A stretch of 64,000 nucleotides of DNA, taken from positions 62,001 to 126,000 of the forward strand of contig CAIMUF010000074.1 in assembly GCA_903844635.1 (NCBI GenBank). Direction: 5' to 3'. The DNA comes from an uncultured Sulfuricurvum sp. (GTDB lineage: Bacteria; Campylobacterota; Campylobacteria; Campylobacterales; Sulfurimonadaceae). The notes below the pieces were generated by a model, which did not search any database, was not told the origin of the DNA, and saw only the letters and a program-made list of their open reading frames with translations. This document shows positions 18,501 through 27,276 of the stretch, piece after piece. Each line of letters begins with the position of its first letter. Position 1 is the stretch's first letter. A program made the position numbers and the translations under genes.

Positions 18501-20258
18501 TTGAGCCGAACGGCGGGAGAAAATGTTGGAAGCTACACGATTGACCCATCCGCATTGGCAAACGGAAACTATATTATTACCACGAATAATGGAACACTCA
18601 CGATTGATAAAGCACCTTTGCTTATTAAAGCAGACGATAAGCTTAAAACATATGGTCAAGAAAATCCTCTGCTGACGTATGGAATGATTGGTTTTGTCAA
18701 TGGCGAGACACTTCAAACCTCTGGTATTACTGGTATCGCTCATGTGTATACTTCTGCCACAATGACATCACCTGTTGGATCTATGCCGATTGAATTGGCT
18801 TTAGGTACACTGGATGCTTCGAATTATCAAATAAGTATGATAAATGGTACACTTGATATTAAGTCAAATGGTGCTGTAGATAACACATTGAAAGTTACTG
18901 AAACGTTGTTGTCAGCGAAAAAAGATGATGTAAAAATTACAAATACCATCAGCACTATAATCGAAAATACTACAGAGATTATTTTTGATACAGCAGTAGA
19001 TGAAGCGATTAATAACTTGATCGCTCAGCTAGAAACAGAGACTCTTATTGCAGATAACACACAACAAAGCATTGAAATATTAAGCGATAAAAGTAAAGTT
19101 GTCGTGCAAAGCAGTAGCGGATTTATAGACAATACTACTCCAATCAACACGCCATCTGATGCATCGGTGCATGCAGAATCCAAGGTTAATCTGGCGAATA
19201 ATCCGGATGAACTGCCATTGATAAACCTACCATACGAAAAGCCTTCAAAAAATGTAGAAAATATTGGTAAAAATCTTTCAACGGATAATTTTCAAAACAC
19301 GATTTTACAGTTTGAACAAGGTTTTATAAATGGCGGTATGAGTGCTGAAGAGAGTCAAATGGTAACAAATATGGCAATAAAACTGGCTATTACCAATCCA
19401 AACGGCTCAACTATAGCGCTTAAAGAGCTTAGCAATGCAGTTAAAGTGGATAACGCCTCTGTGGCTTCAGCCCTCTCAAACGGAAACCCGCCAAATGGGG
19501 ACAGGGCGTTTGACCAAGTATTTCAAGCTCTGCTATCAAAAGGTGTCTCACCTCGAAATGCGCTTTCTCAAGCAACTACTCTCGCACGCTCTATCCCCAA
19601 AGAGATACCCTTATCAGAACATATACGCTCTATGTCGACGGATCAAGTTAAAATAGTTCTTAACTTGCTGGCAAAAGGATACACCCAAAATGAAGCGTTG
19701 AAAATCGCAACGAGTTATACCTTTCCAAAAGAGAGTGTACTGTCCAATATCACCAGCGGAGAGATGCTAACTAATTCCCCTATGCTGGATAAATATCTGA
19801 CGAAACATTCACTGGAAGAAGCACTAATACTCTCAAAGAAAAAAGAACAAGAGGGTCTGCGCTATCAAACCATTGATAAGTCCAATGGACTCATATCCTT
19901 TAGCGAATTATCCAAAGCGGGGAAGATCCCGAACAATAAGCTGTTCGATAAGATCCTTGCTAACAAGCTTAAATCTCATCCGTTTGAAGATGCATATCGC
20001 ATTGCTTTGGATGAATATCGATCGTTGTTCAAGAACAATACCTCGCCGCTAGAAAAGATGGCGCAGGGGACTATCGGAAATAGCAGCAGCAGTGCCGATA
20101 AAATTTGGTGGATGGAGTTTATCAAAAACATCATGAATGGTAAAAATCACGAGGAGGCAACGATGTCAGCAAACACAGCTAAGAATGTTTTTGAAAAGAA
20201 AAAATCGATAGCAATAAAAATCGATACAAAAATCTACAAAAGGGGAAAATATGAATAA
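15591..20258 (+). CDS. TPS exoprotein TpsA1 with MBG domains and C-terminal helical repeats
   Basis: 1555 residues, start ATG 15591 with AGGAA upstream. Signal region about 1-32; TPS secretion domain about 38-250 with the NxNG and NPNG-type motifs (GNLNANGQVFLINPNGVFF). A beta-helix stalk follows to about 830. Then MBG/YDG-type beta repeats (about 840-1095, with ITADSASKTYG and IKADDKLKTYG). The C-terminal 300 residues differ: they are helical with about six short repeats of the form G-x-(S/T)-x-x-E-A-x-x-x-A (for example KGVSPRNAL, KGYTQNEAL, HSLEEAL). It is secreted through TpsB1 and probably acts as an adhesin or surface fibre. Its stop overlaps the channel-fusion gene by 8 bases. Confidence 0.92.
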   Translation: MFDCSTSKMNRLTSHGFVFVLVLSEFVYGSTADNALPINGVIKQGAITINSNGTTMNINQATQKGIIEWGTFNIGKSATVNFNQPNSASSTLNRVISSNPSEIYGNLNANGQVFLINPNGVFFSKTSKVDVGSLIVSTMNISDENYLNSNYIFQREGALGKIINEGELSAKEKGYIALMAPEVINDGVIQAKLGNIAIGSGEQIILSFTDNDLVNIEVSETNIAALIENKNLIITEEGKVFISAKSRDEVLGSMVKNSGIIEADSLISKNGEIYLESTNTIEISGILKTHDGKVFVGNKTTENTLIKSTAVLEGEFIETSAQNLTVEEGVTIQGKTWLLDPTDITIVSTGIDGLSGSNISGSTIDTTLNNGTSIILEATNNISINDNISKTSGADSTLTFKAGNNISLSSGKSITSTSNKLNLVLWANSDANGGGVTLNSGSSILTNGGDIWMGGGSGSTTWNGLSVGDSYAKGTLAAATSGIDMLGVSNSPISLNSNGGDIRVWGRGPNSGGFGIRAQYTTLDSGAGGSIWMEGDGYYSSGSNGHGIILDHSSLRGGSKGLNIIGKASINNTGQWSFPMFMNQSNVYTTDNGTLAIDLNAPQANGNNFYFFHDTSGGGDTSLIGSSQTGDITITATGTSTAKLYFPNIQTSGNFLVSSSSSGAQSIEQMYSTTKVVVGGESSFSTGVNSTISLTNTDNDFLGAISVNGGGNLSIADVNTLELGSINVSGKINISTQTGDVTLNNTMITSSTANDAIVINAGKNSSAGTSTGGNIIINGSLTVSTGAGGRATFYTGSILGSTALADLIGLGSGNFRYNSDESASNYTAALSGGMYGIYREQPILHIAPSNSSSIYGDSVSLTGGNYLISGYANGDYLNTIGLSGLASFSTTALTGNNAGAYNIAYTSGLSNVLGYAIVDASNLIGEYTINQRPITITADSASKTYGNSDPILSYAITSGNLMGSDSLSGVLSRTAGENVGSYTIDPSALANGNYIITTNNGTLTIDKAPLLIKADDKLKTYGQENPLLTYGMIGFVNGETLQTSGITGIAHVYTSATMTSPVGSMPIELALGTLDASNYQISMINGTLDIKSNGAVDNTLKVTETLLSAKKDDVKITNTISTIIENTTEIIFDTAVDEAINNLIAQLETETLIADNTQQSIEILSDKSKVVVQSSSGFIDNTTPINTPSDASVHAESKVNLANNPDELPLINLPYEKPSKNVENIGKNLSTDNFQNTILQFEQGFINGGMSAEESQMVTNMAIKLAITNPNGSTIALKELSNAVKVDNASVASALSNGNPPNGDRAFDQVFQALLSKGVSPRNALSQATTLARSIPKEIPLSEHIRSMSTDQVKIVLNLLAKGYTQNEALKIATSYTFPKESVLSNITSGEMLTNSPMLDKYLTKHSLEEALILSKKKEQEGLRYQTIDKSNGLISFSELSKAGKIPNNKLFDKILANKLKSHPFEDAYRIALDEYRSLFKNNTSPLEKMAQGTIGNSSSSADKIWWMEFIKNIMNGKNHEEATMSANTAKNVFEKKKSIAIKIDTKIYKRGKYE

Positions 20259-22965
20259 GGTTAAACAGTTTATCGATCACAGTTCAAAAACCGAAAAGTT
20301 TTTGATGATCATTGTGGCGATTATCGTCATTTCGACAGTACTTTCGCTGATCGTCAAAGTAATTATGGATACCCAAAGCAAAGATACCTATAAAATCGCA
20401 GTTGTGATTCCAAGTAACGCCCAAGAAGCAACATCGATCCTTCAAGGGGCGCAGAGCTATGTAGAATCGATCAACAAAGATAAAACCTCACACTATCGAT
20501 ATGAAGTTGTCATTTTAAAAGATAACGATAGTGAGTTGGTTTCAAAAGTAAAATCCCTCTCAGAAGACAGCGATTACGTCGGCGTCATAGGATTTTACAA
20601 TAATGCTCAAGTGCTAAAATCGGTTCAAAATATTAATGTGCCTATTTATAGCCTCTCTTCAGAAAATGCATTACCTTCTAAAAATGTTCATCTATACACT
20701 TTCGATGAGACAAAAAAATCGCAATTTATTGCAAACTATATGCGAAACGTCAAAAAAGAGCATTTCACCTATTTTGCTCACGATAATTCTTTGAAATGTC
20801 AACAAGAACAAAAAGAGTTTGAGACGCTCTATAAGCGATTTGAGATACCGCTCAAAGGTTCTGTAAGTACACAACAGGGGATACAGGGATATTTTGATAA
20901 AGTCGATTTTGGCGCTGTTTACATCTGTGGAGATGAAAACAGCAGTGTGGAGATTTTAAAAAGCATCAAGTCAAGTAAAACAGAACTTACGACGTATTCA
21001 AGCGAAGTCTTAGCGCTCAACAGTGCTAAAAGCCGTTTGGCTGATCCTTCAAACAGCCTTGATGGAATATTTGTACCTACTCCGTTGTTGTTCGATACGT
21101 CCAGTAAAATGGCCCAAAACTTTTTAAACAACTACGTCAAACTCTACAATACGCAGCCAGATTGGTTAGGGGCAATTTCTTATGATATGGCACAAATGGC
21201 TTTTGAAAAAGCGTTAAAAAAAGCAACATCACAACATGGTGTGATTCGAGATTATGAATACAATAAAAATCTCTTTACGCTTCCTCTCAAAATGGGGCAG
21301 TACAACGGTGACCAGATCGTATCGGCACCCATACAGCTCCAAGAAATCGCCAATAAACATTCGATAAGCAATTATATTCAGGCGATGAGAGATGGGAGAG
21401 TGTTGTATGTCAATGATAGCTTTATGTACAAAACCAATGTCGTCTATACCGGTATCAAAATAAATTCTATTAGCAAAATCAAGCAAGACGAGGAAACTGC
21501 ACAAATCGATTTTTCGATTTGGTTCCGTTATCAGGGTAATTTTGAGCCAAGTGATATTATGTTTCTCAACTCGGATGTGGTTTTGCAAAAGCCTGAAGAG
21601 AAGATCGATATGGAAAATGATCATTATGTTCGCTTTAGAACCAAAGGGGTCTTTAAGCTCAATTTTTCGAAAAACCAAAAGTCTTACGGGGTAAATACGG
21701 TCAATATCATCTACAGACACAAAAAGCTAAACCACAATAACCTCTTGTTTGTAAGTGATTTGCTTGGTATGCCCAATAACAAAGAGATGATTACACAGAT
21801 AAACGATCGAAAAGTAATCGATACCGCTGCTGTATCCGAAGCAAGAGATTTTTCGATTTCACAATCATTGTTGAGGGATTACAGTGAGGGTAAACCACAA
21901 TATATAGGATTTCAAGGGGAAGACGCACTCTTCTCGGTCGTTAATATGGAACTTAGGCTCGAATCGTCCATGATCACTGCAAACGATTTTATCCCGAAAA
22001 AATATTTCATTTATTTGATGATTTTTGGTTTTGTTGGTCTCATAGGAGCGAGACTTATGGATTCAAAAAGACTTGGTAGATATTGGTACATCCAGTCTTA
22101 CGTATTGAGGCTCGTATTTTTGCCAATGTTGCTGATAGCGCTTGGAAATATGATTCTTGATTGGGCGTATGTGAGTCTTGATCATCTGATTACCTCTTAT
22201 TTGGTTGTAGTGTATGAGGCTCTTTGGTGGTTGTTGCCTGCATATTTGATCGATTCGGCAATTAGACGTTTCGTTTGGTATAAAATAGAAGAGAAGGCGG
22301 GTAAAAAGATACCTGCTATTATTGTCATCTTGGTTACTTTCGTCATCTATGCACTTTCAATTTCAGGGATTATTGCATTTGTATTTCATGAAGAGCTTAC
22401 GAGCATGCTTGCTGCATCCGGTGTTATTGCGATGGTGGTAGGTTTTGCGATACAAGCCAACATTGCCAATATTTTTTCGGGTTTAGTCTTGAACATGGAC
22501 AGACCGTTTAAAGTAGGTGAGATCGTAGAACTGGATGATATTTGCGGAGAAGTGCTGGATATCAGCTGGAGAACGACTAAGATTAAAAATTGGGATGGGA
22601 TTATCTACACGATACCCAACGATCAACTCTCCAATACGCAGATGAAAAATATCAGTCGTACAGAGGTTTTTTTATCTGAAAAATACATCAATCTAAATCC
22701 CGATATAGATCCAATATTAGCAACTGAATTAATCAATGAAGCGTTGATGCAATGCGAAACTATCGTCGAAAAAGATCACGAATATTATGGTGCAGAGGCA
22801 CTTTATAGTGGTCATGTGATCGAAGGGGAGCAATGGGTAGGGCGATATTTGGTTTGGATGAGTACCAAAGATTATTATGATTATGAGATAGCAGAAAACG
22901 AGCTGTGGTCAAAAATGTATGAAGTATTTAAGCGGGAAAATTTGGAGTTGTATAAACCCGAATAA
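20251..22965 (+). CDS. Periplasmic-binding-protein / MscS channel fusion
   Basis: 904 residues. One N-terminal membrane anchor (about 17-38). Then a type I periplasmic binding fold (about 47-370; YKIAVVIPSNAQ ... DYVGVIGFYNN ... LDGIFVPTPL), as in branched-chain amino-acid receptors. A beta-rich domain (about 395-580; FSIWFRYQGNFEPSDIMFLN) follows. The membrane part has about five helices (588-750), ending with the MscS pore helix (SGVIAMVVGFAIQANIANIFSGL) and the MscS beta domain (RPFKVGEIVELDDICGEV). The layout suggests a ligand-gated rather than purely tension-gated channel. It overlaps tpsA1 by 8 bases, so the two are co-translated. Substrate and role unknown. Confidence 0.9.
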   Translation: MNKVKQFIDHSSKTEKFLMIIVAIIVISTVLSLIVKVIMDTQSKDTYKIAVVIPSNAQEATSILQGAQSYVESINKDKTSHYRYEVVILKDNDSELVSKVKSLSEDSDYVGVIGFYNNAQVLKSVQNINVPIYSLSSENALPSKNVHLYTFDETKKSQFIANYMRNVKKEHFTYFAHDNSLKCQQEQKEFETLYKRFEIPLKGSVSTQQGIQGYFDKVDFGAVYICGDENSSVEILKSIKSSKTELTTYSSEVLALNSAKSRLADPSNSLDGIFVPTPLLFDTSSKMAQNFLNNYVKLYNTQPDWLGAISYDMAQMAFEKALKKATSQHGVIRDYEYNKNLFTLPLKMGQYNGDQIVSAPIQLQEIANKHSISNYIQAMRDGRVLYVNDSFMYKTNVVYTGIKINSISKIKQDEETAQIDFSIWFRYQGNFEPSDIMFLNSDVVLQKPEEKIDMENDHYVRFRTKGVFKLNFSKNQKSYGVNTVNIIYRHKKLNHNNLLFVSDLLGMPNNKEMITQINDRKVIDTAAVSEARDFSISQSLLRDYSEGKPQYIGFQGEDALFSVVNMELRLESSMITANDFIPKKYFIYLMIFGFVGLIGARLMDSKRLGRYWYIQSYVLRLVFLPMLLIALGNMILDWAYVSLDHLITSYLVVVYEALWWLLPAYLIDSAIRRFVWYKIEEKAGKKIPAIIVILVTFVIYALSISGIIAFVFHEELTSMLAASGVIAMVVGFAIQANIANIFSGLVLNMDRPFKVGEIVELDDICGEVLDISWRTTKIKNWDGIIYTIPNDQLSNTQMKNISRTEVFLSEKYINLNPDIDPILATELINEALMQCETIVEKDHEYYGAEALYSGHVIEGEQWVGRYLVWMSTKDYYDYEIAENELWSKMYEVFKRENLELYKPE

Positions 22966-22993
22966 AAAACCAAATGTACATTATTCATTAAAG

Positions 22994-23040
22994 AAACTTT
23001 TTTGGAACTTTTTTATTTTAGAGTTACATAACTATAACTC
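22994..23040 (+). promoter_or_regulatory. Promoter region of tpsA2 with the shared tandem motif
   Basis: AAACTTTTTT followed by GGAACTTTTTT (22994-23014) matches the motif before tpsB1 with one mismatch over about 20 bases. At the equivalent distance lies a weak TTACAT (23024), or TATAAC at 23033. GAGTTA/TAACTC (23021-23040) also form a small inverted repeat. Its presence shows that tpsA2-tpsB2 is a separate transcription unit from the upstream operon, probably under the same regulator. Confidence 0.58.
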
Positions 23041-23057
23041 TTATAAAAGGTTCCTGT

Positions 23058-26000
23058 ATGAAATACACTCCCGATTTTTGCTCACGCTTTCGGATTCTAA
23101 AAGGAGGGAAGATCTCCCTCGTTGTTTCAGCTCTTGTAGCCGGAAGTACAATGACCTTTGCATCCCCTACAGGCGGTCAAGTCACTAGCGGTAGCGCAGC
23201 TATCGCTCAAAACGGCTCCATAACGACCATAAACCAATCCTCCAATAAAGCCTCCATTAACTGGAACAGCTTCAGCATTGCTCCATCTGAGACAGTAAAC
23301 TTCGTTCAGCCCTCATCTTCTTCGGTTACTCTTAACCGTGTGATAGGAACAACCCAGTCTCTTATTCAAGGCGCTATGAACGCCAACGGTCAAGTATTCC
23401 TCCTCAATCCAAATGGTGTACTTTTCGCCAACGGTTCGCAGATCAATGTTGGTGGATTAGTCGCTTCCACACTCAACATCACCGATGAGAACTTCCAATC
23501 AGGTAACTACCTCTTTGAAGGTAACAGCCAAAACTCTATTATCAATATGGGAACCATTACCGCTAACAATGGCTACGTAGCTATGATGGGTAAAACGGTA
23601 CAAAATGAGGGAACCATCGTAGCAACGATGGGGAATGTCCAAATGGCATCGGGAGAGAAGATCAGTCTGAACCTAAACGGTAACTCTCTGGTAAAACTCA
23701 CAATTGACCAAGGGACCCTAAACGCTTTAGTAGAAAATAAAGGTCTCATCCAAGCCGACGGCGGTCAAGTCTATCTCACGACCCAAGCACTCAATACTAT
23801 TCTCGATGGTATGGTGAATAATACGGGAGTTATCGAAGCGCAAAGCCTCAACAACGTCGATGGTAAAGTTGTTCTTTACGCACACGGCGGAACCACGACT
23901 GTCAGCGGAACACTTGATGCGACAGGCGGGTTTATCGAAACATCTGGGAACAAACTTGGTGTTGCAGAGGGTACAGTTATCAAAGCTAAAAAATGGTTGA
24001 TTGACCCTGTGGATATTGTAATTGATCCAGCAGGTGGAGCTGATCTTGGCGGGTCATCTATTAGAGGAGCAACAATTAACACAGCACTAAATGCCGGCAC
24101 CAGTGTTACCCTTAGTGCTACAAATGACATTACACTCTATGATGTCATTGATAAATCATCTGGGGGTGATGCAACTTTGGAGTTGATTGCAGGTCATGAC
24201 ATCGTATTTGGATTTACTCCAGCAAATCCTGATGCGCAGACGCTAGCCACTTATGGAAAAATACTCCAAACGGGAAATCCTACTGGGAATCTTCTCGTAA
24301 ATTTATTTGCTAGAAATCGCTTTACGATGTCGGATGTGAGTAATGAGATTAATGTTAAGGGTGATGTTGCAATCAGCGCTGCTCAAGGATTTTACCTTAG
24401 AAATATTACTTCAAGTGAGGGATCAATTAACACAGAAATGTCACATACTCCAATAGTATCCTCGAATGGAAGTACAGTAGACGGAATACTATTTGGAAAA
24501 AATGGTGTATCTCTTGTTGCGAGTGCAGACACTGACAATGCTTTGACCATTGCGGCAGGGTCATCTATCGATGCAACCGATGCAATTGTATGGCTTCAGG
24601 GTATTGCTACGACTGGCCACAAGGCTTTAACCATCGAGGGTAACAGTGAAGTGCCTACGAATATAGGATTACATTCTTCTGAGGTTTTTCTCAGCGGGTA
24701 TACACCTGGTATTGCTGCGGGTATCGAATTGGGTACAGTGAATGTAGGTAATTCTAATTCAGCTATTTATGTAGAAGCAGGCGGACATGCTGCGAATGGT
24801 GATAGTATCGTTTTCCAACCAAATAGCACTCAACATTTTCAAGCATCATCGATGTCTATCAGCTCAAATAAGGACATGTACATCAATAGTTCATTGTTGA
24901 CTAGTGGTGAAGAACTGGTTCTTAGTGATATTACCAAGTTCACAACACTTGTCCCCAATTCAACGCTTGATATTGGAAATGAGAATGGTGGACAAAATAC
25001 TTTACATATTGGAAACACCATCGATTTAAGCACGGGAAGCCATTCCAAGTTAACCTTTTATGGATCTAATACTACGGATGTAGTGGTGGGTGATAGTGCC
25101 GGCGGAGCTATTTTACTCCAAGGTACTATGGATAAGCCTATCAGTATTTTTAAACTGCAAGGAGGTAATATTGTTTTTGGAGAGACTTCAACTCCTTCTG
25201 CGACCACCACTCTTACCCTAAATAATGTGGATGCGGAGATACGGGGTGACTATACTGGAATGATGATGATTGGTGCCAGTAACGATATTAAGATTTTAAA
25301 CTCCATTTTATATAGCGGTGCTGCCTTAATGGCTGCTACTAATGACTCCATCACAGTTGATGGATCAATTCTAAGTGTAAATAATAGCGACTTTGGTCTT
25401 ATCGCCCTTGCATCAAACATGGATGACAATGGTGGAGCGATTGTGGTTAACAACTCTACCATTAAATCGACTTCAGATGTTGGCTTCATTGCTATGAGTG
25501 GTGGCTCTGCATTTAATTTTGCGGATTTCTCGACTGGTTTTGCAAAAGGGATTGATGCAGCTGGCTACACCAACGGTGTTACGATTAACAACTCGACCAT
25601 CGGAGACAGCACAAAAAATACATTTATCAACATCCAAGGTGAAAGTGCAAGAGTGGGTCATGATGTAGCAGGGAATTCTGAATACTATTTGGCAACGGAC
25701 CTAGACTTGACATCCAACGTTGCTAATGGTGTTTTAATCAGCGGGGCTTCAGCTTTGTATTCAGGGACAGCTGATTTGTCTATCTCAGGGAAAATGGCAG
25801 CTCAAACGGATGCAGGATCACGGGTCTATGGCGCAGGTGTTTTTATCATGGGAAATACCAATAAAACAACGCTTAACTCAACAACAGGAAACATCACCAT
25901 CACAGGAGATGCCACATCGGTTACGGGACATACGAACGCAAGCGCGTGGTTTAAAGGAGTTGATTTACAAAACGCTTCTCTCCTCTCAACATCCGGAAAT

Positions 26001-27266
26001 ATATTCCTTGATGGTAAAACTTCCGCTCAAGGACAGATCTATGTAGGAACAGAGGGTGTTGACCTCGATGGAGTAACTATTACCACAGGGGGAAATCTAA
26101 GTATCAATGCCATATCAGGAGGTGGAAGCAGTGCCTTTAGAACACTCACGCAGTGGGGAAATAATTTTATTACCGCCAATAGTTTAGACCTCACTACATC
26201 TAATTCATGGGCAAATAATGATAAGTCTTCTGTGGATACAATGAATGTATTTGGACATAACGGATGGTTCGATAATACGAACGACGTATGGAGACTCGGG
26301 GATTATTTGTATGTCGAAAGTAGCGCAAATGGAGCTGGAGTCAATATTGAATCAAAACTTGTTGTGGGTGGACGTACGATACTCAATGTATCCTCTGTCT
26401 ATGGTGATACATATCTTGAGAATGCAGCAAATGAAATTCATGATCTTCGCGTAATGGATACAAGATTTTTAAGCTTGGTTACAACCCAAGCATTGGATGT
26501 TTTGAGTCTTTCAAGCAGAGGTGATGTGTATTTACAATCAGGAAGTGACATTAATATCAATGGTGCTGTTTCTATCGGTGCTAACTCGGCCGCCTTCTTT
26601 ATAGCAGACTCTGCACATGGCGGAAAGTTTACCGTAGCAGATGGTGTATCGAACATACAGTTGGGTGAGGGTTCAAAATACTACATTTATTCAAGCAGCC
26701 CAAGTGTTACACAATTAGGAAGCTATGCACCTGACTTTAGCGTGTATGAAAAAAGTTATGCTAACTACAGTAATCCAATGCTAAGTAACGATGGAAGTGG
26801 AGTAGTTTATTTTGGAGCAGCAGAAGTGACACCTGAGCCACAACCAGAGCCGACACCTGAACCACAACCAGAGCCAGAGCCAACACCCCATCACCATACA
26901 CCTATCGAGGATATCGTGACCACCATTGTCAATCAAAGTGTTATTGTGCCTCAAAACATCACGCCACCGTTGTCACCACGTGTAGAGCAACAGTCACTTC
27001 AAATGCAAACAGCATTGAATTCTTTACTTCCGACACAAAATAGTGATGATTTCTCTCTCGTCAGCACAACGGATGGAAATGGGTATCTACAATTATTAAG
27101 CATGAATGACATCAAAAAATCACTTCCGAGTGGTAGCGAGATTCGTGTACCACTGGGACATGATAGCGTCGTAGAACTCATAAATGGAGGGGTTAATCTC
27201 CCAGATGGTGTGAGCCAAGAATTCTATGTCGTAGATAACAACAATAAAAAATCCAAAAAGAACTAA
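23058..27266 (+). CDS. TPS exoprotein TpsA2 with Pro-Glu-rich linker
   Basis: 1402 residues. A long basic signal peptide (about 1-35, MKYTPDFCSRFRILKGGKIS..., ending MTFAS) resembles the extended signal peptides of large autotransported proteins. TPS domain about 36-250 with MNANGQVFLLNPNGVLFANG. A repetitive beta-helix runs to about 1255, followed by a proline/glutamate linker (EPQPEPTPEPQPEPEP, about 1258-1276), three histidines, and a compact terminal domain of about 120 residues. No MBG domain and no cysteine anchor are visible. tpsB2 follows after 10 bases. Likely a secreted fibre or adhesin distinct from TpsA1. Confidence 0.92.
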   Translation: MKYTPDFCSRFRILKGGKISLVVSALVAGSTMTFASPTGGQVTSGSAAIAQNGSITTINQSSNKASINWNSFSIAPSETVNFVQPSSSSVTLNRVIGTTQSLIQGAMNANGQVFLLNPNGVLFANGSQINVGGLVASTLNITDENFQSGNYLFEGNSQNSIINMGTITANNGYVAMMGKTVQNEGTIVATMGNVQMASGEKISLNLNGNSLVKLTIDQGTLNALVENKGLIQADGGQVYLTTQALNTILDGMVNNTGVIEAQSLNNVDGKVVLYAHGGTTTVSGTLDATGGFIETSGNKLGVAEGTVIKAKKWLIDPVDIVIDPAGGADLGGSSIRGATINTALNAGTSVTLSATNDITLYDVIDKSSGGDATLELIAGHDIVFGFTPANPDAQTLATYGKILQTGNPTGNLLVNLFARNRFTMSDVSNEINVKGDVAISAAQGFYLRNITSSEGSINTEMSHTPIVSSNGSTVDGILFGKNGVSLVASADTDNALTIAAGSSIDATDAIVWLQGIATTGHKALTIEGNSEVPTNIGLHSSEVFLSGYTPGIAAGIELGTVNVGNSNSAIYVEAGGHAANGDSIVFQPNSTQHFQASSMSISSNKDMYINSSLLTSGEELVLSDITKFTTLVPNSTLDIGNENGGQNTLHIGNTIDLSTGSHSKLTFYGSNTTDVVVGDSAGGAILLQGTMDKPISIFKLQGGNIVFGETSTPSATTTLTLNNVDAEIRGDYTGMMMIGASNDIKILNSILYSGAALMAATNDSITVDGSILSVNNSDFGLIALASNMDDNGGAIVVNNSTIKSTSDVGFIAMSGGSAFNFADFSTGFAKGIDAAGYTNGVTINNSTIGDSTKNTFINIQGESARVGHDVAGNSEYYLATDLDLTSNVANGVLISGASALYSGTADLSISGKMAAQTDAGSRVYGAGVFIMGNTNKTTLNSTTGNITITGDATSVTGHTNASAWFKGVDLQNASLLSTSGNIFLDGKTSAQGQIYVGTEGVDLDGVTITTGGNLSINAISGGGSSAFRTLTQWGNNFITANSLDLTTSNSWANNDKSSVDTMNVFGHNGWFDNTNDVWRLGDYLYVESSANGAGVNIESKLVVGGRTILNVSSVYGDTYLENAANEIHDLRVMDTRFLSLVTTQALDVLSLSSRGDVYLQSGSDININGAVSIGANSAAFFIADSAHGGKFTVADGVSNIQLGEGSKYYIYSSSPSVTQLGSYAPDFSVYEKSYANYSNPMLSNDGSGVVYFGAAEVTPEPQPEPTPEPQPEPEPTPHHHTPIEDIVTTIVNQSVIVPQNITPPLSPRVEQQSLQMQTALNSLLPTQNSDDFSLVSTTDGNGYLQLLSMNDIKKSLPSGSEIRVPLGHDSVVELINGGVNLPDGVSQEFYVVDNNNKKSKKN

Positions 27267-27276
27267 GGGATAACCT

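Noticed and set aside
26821-26896. Repeats near the end of tpsA2 that look like a short tandem array or CRISPR
   Set aside because: They are degenerate codons for a Pro-Glu-rich protein linker in an intact frame; there is no repeat-spacer regularity. No CRISPR array was seen anywhere in the window.
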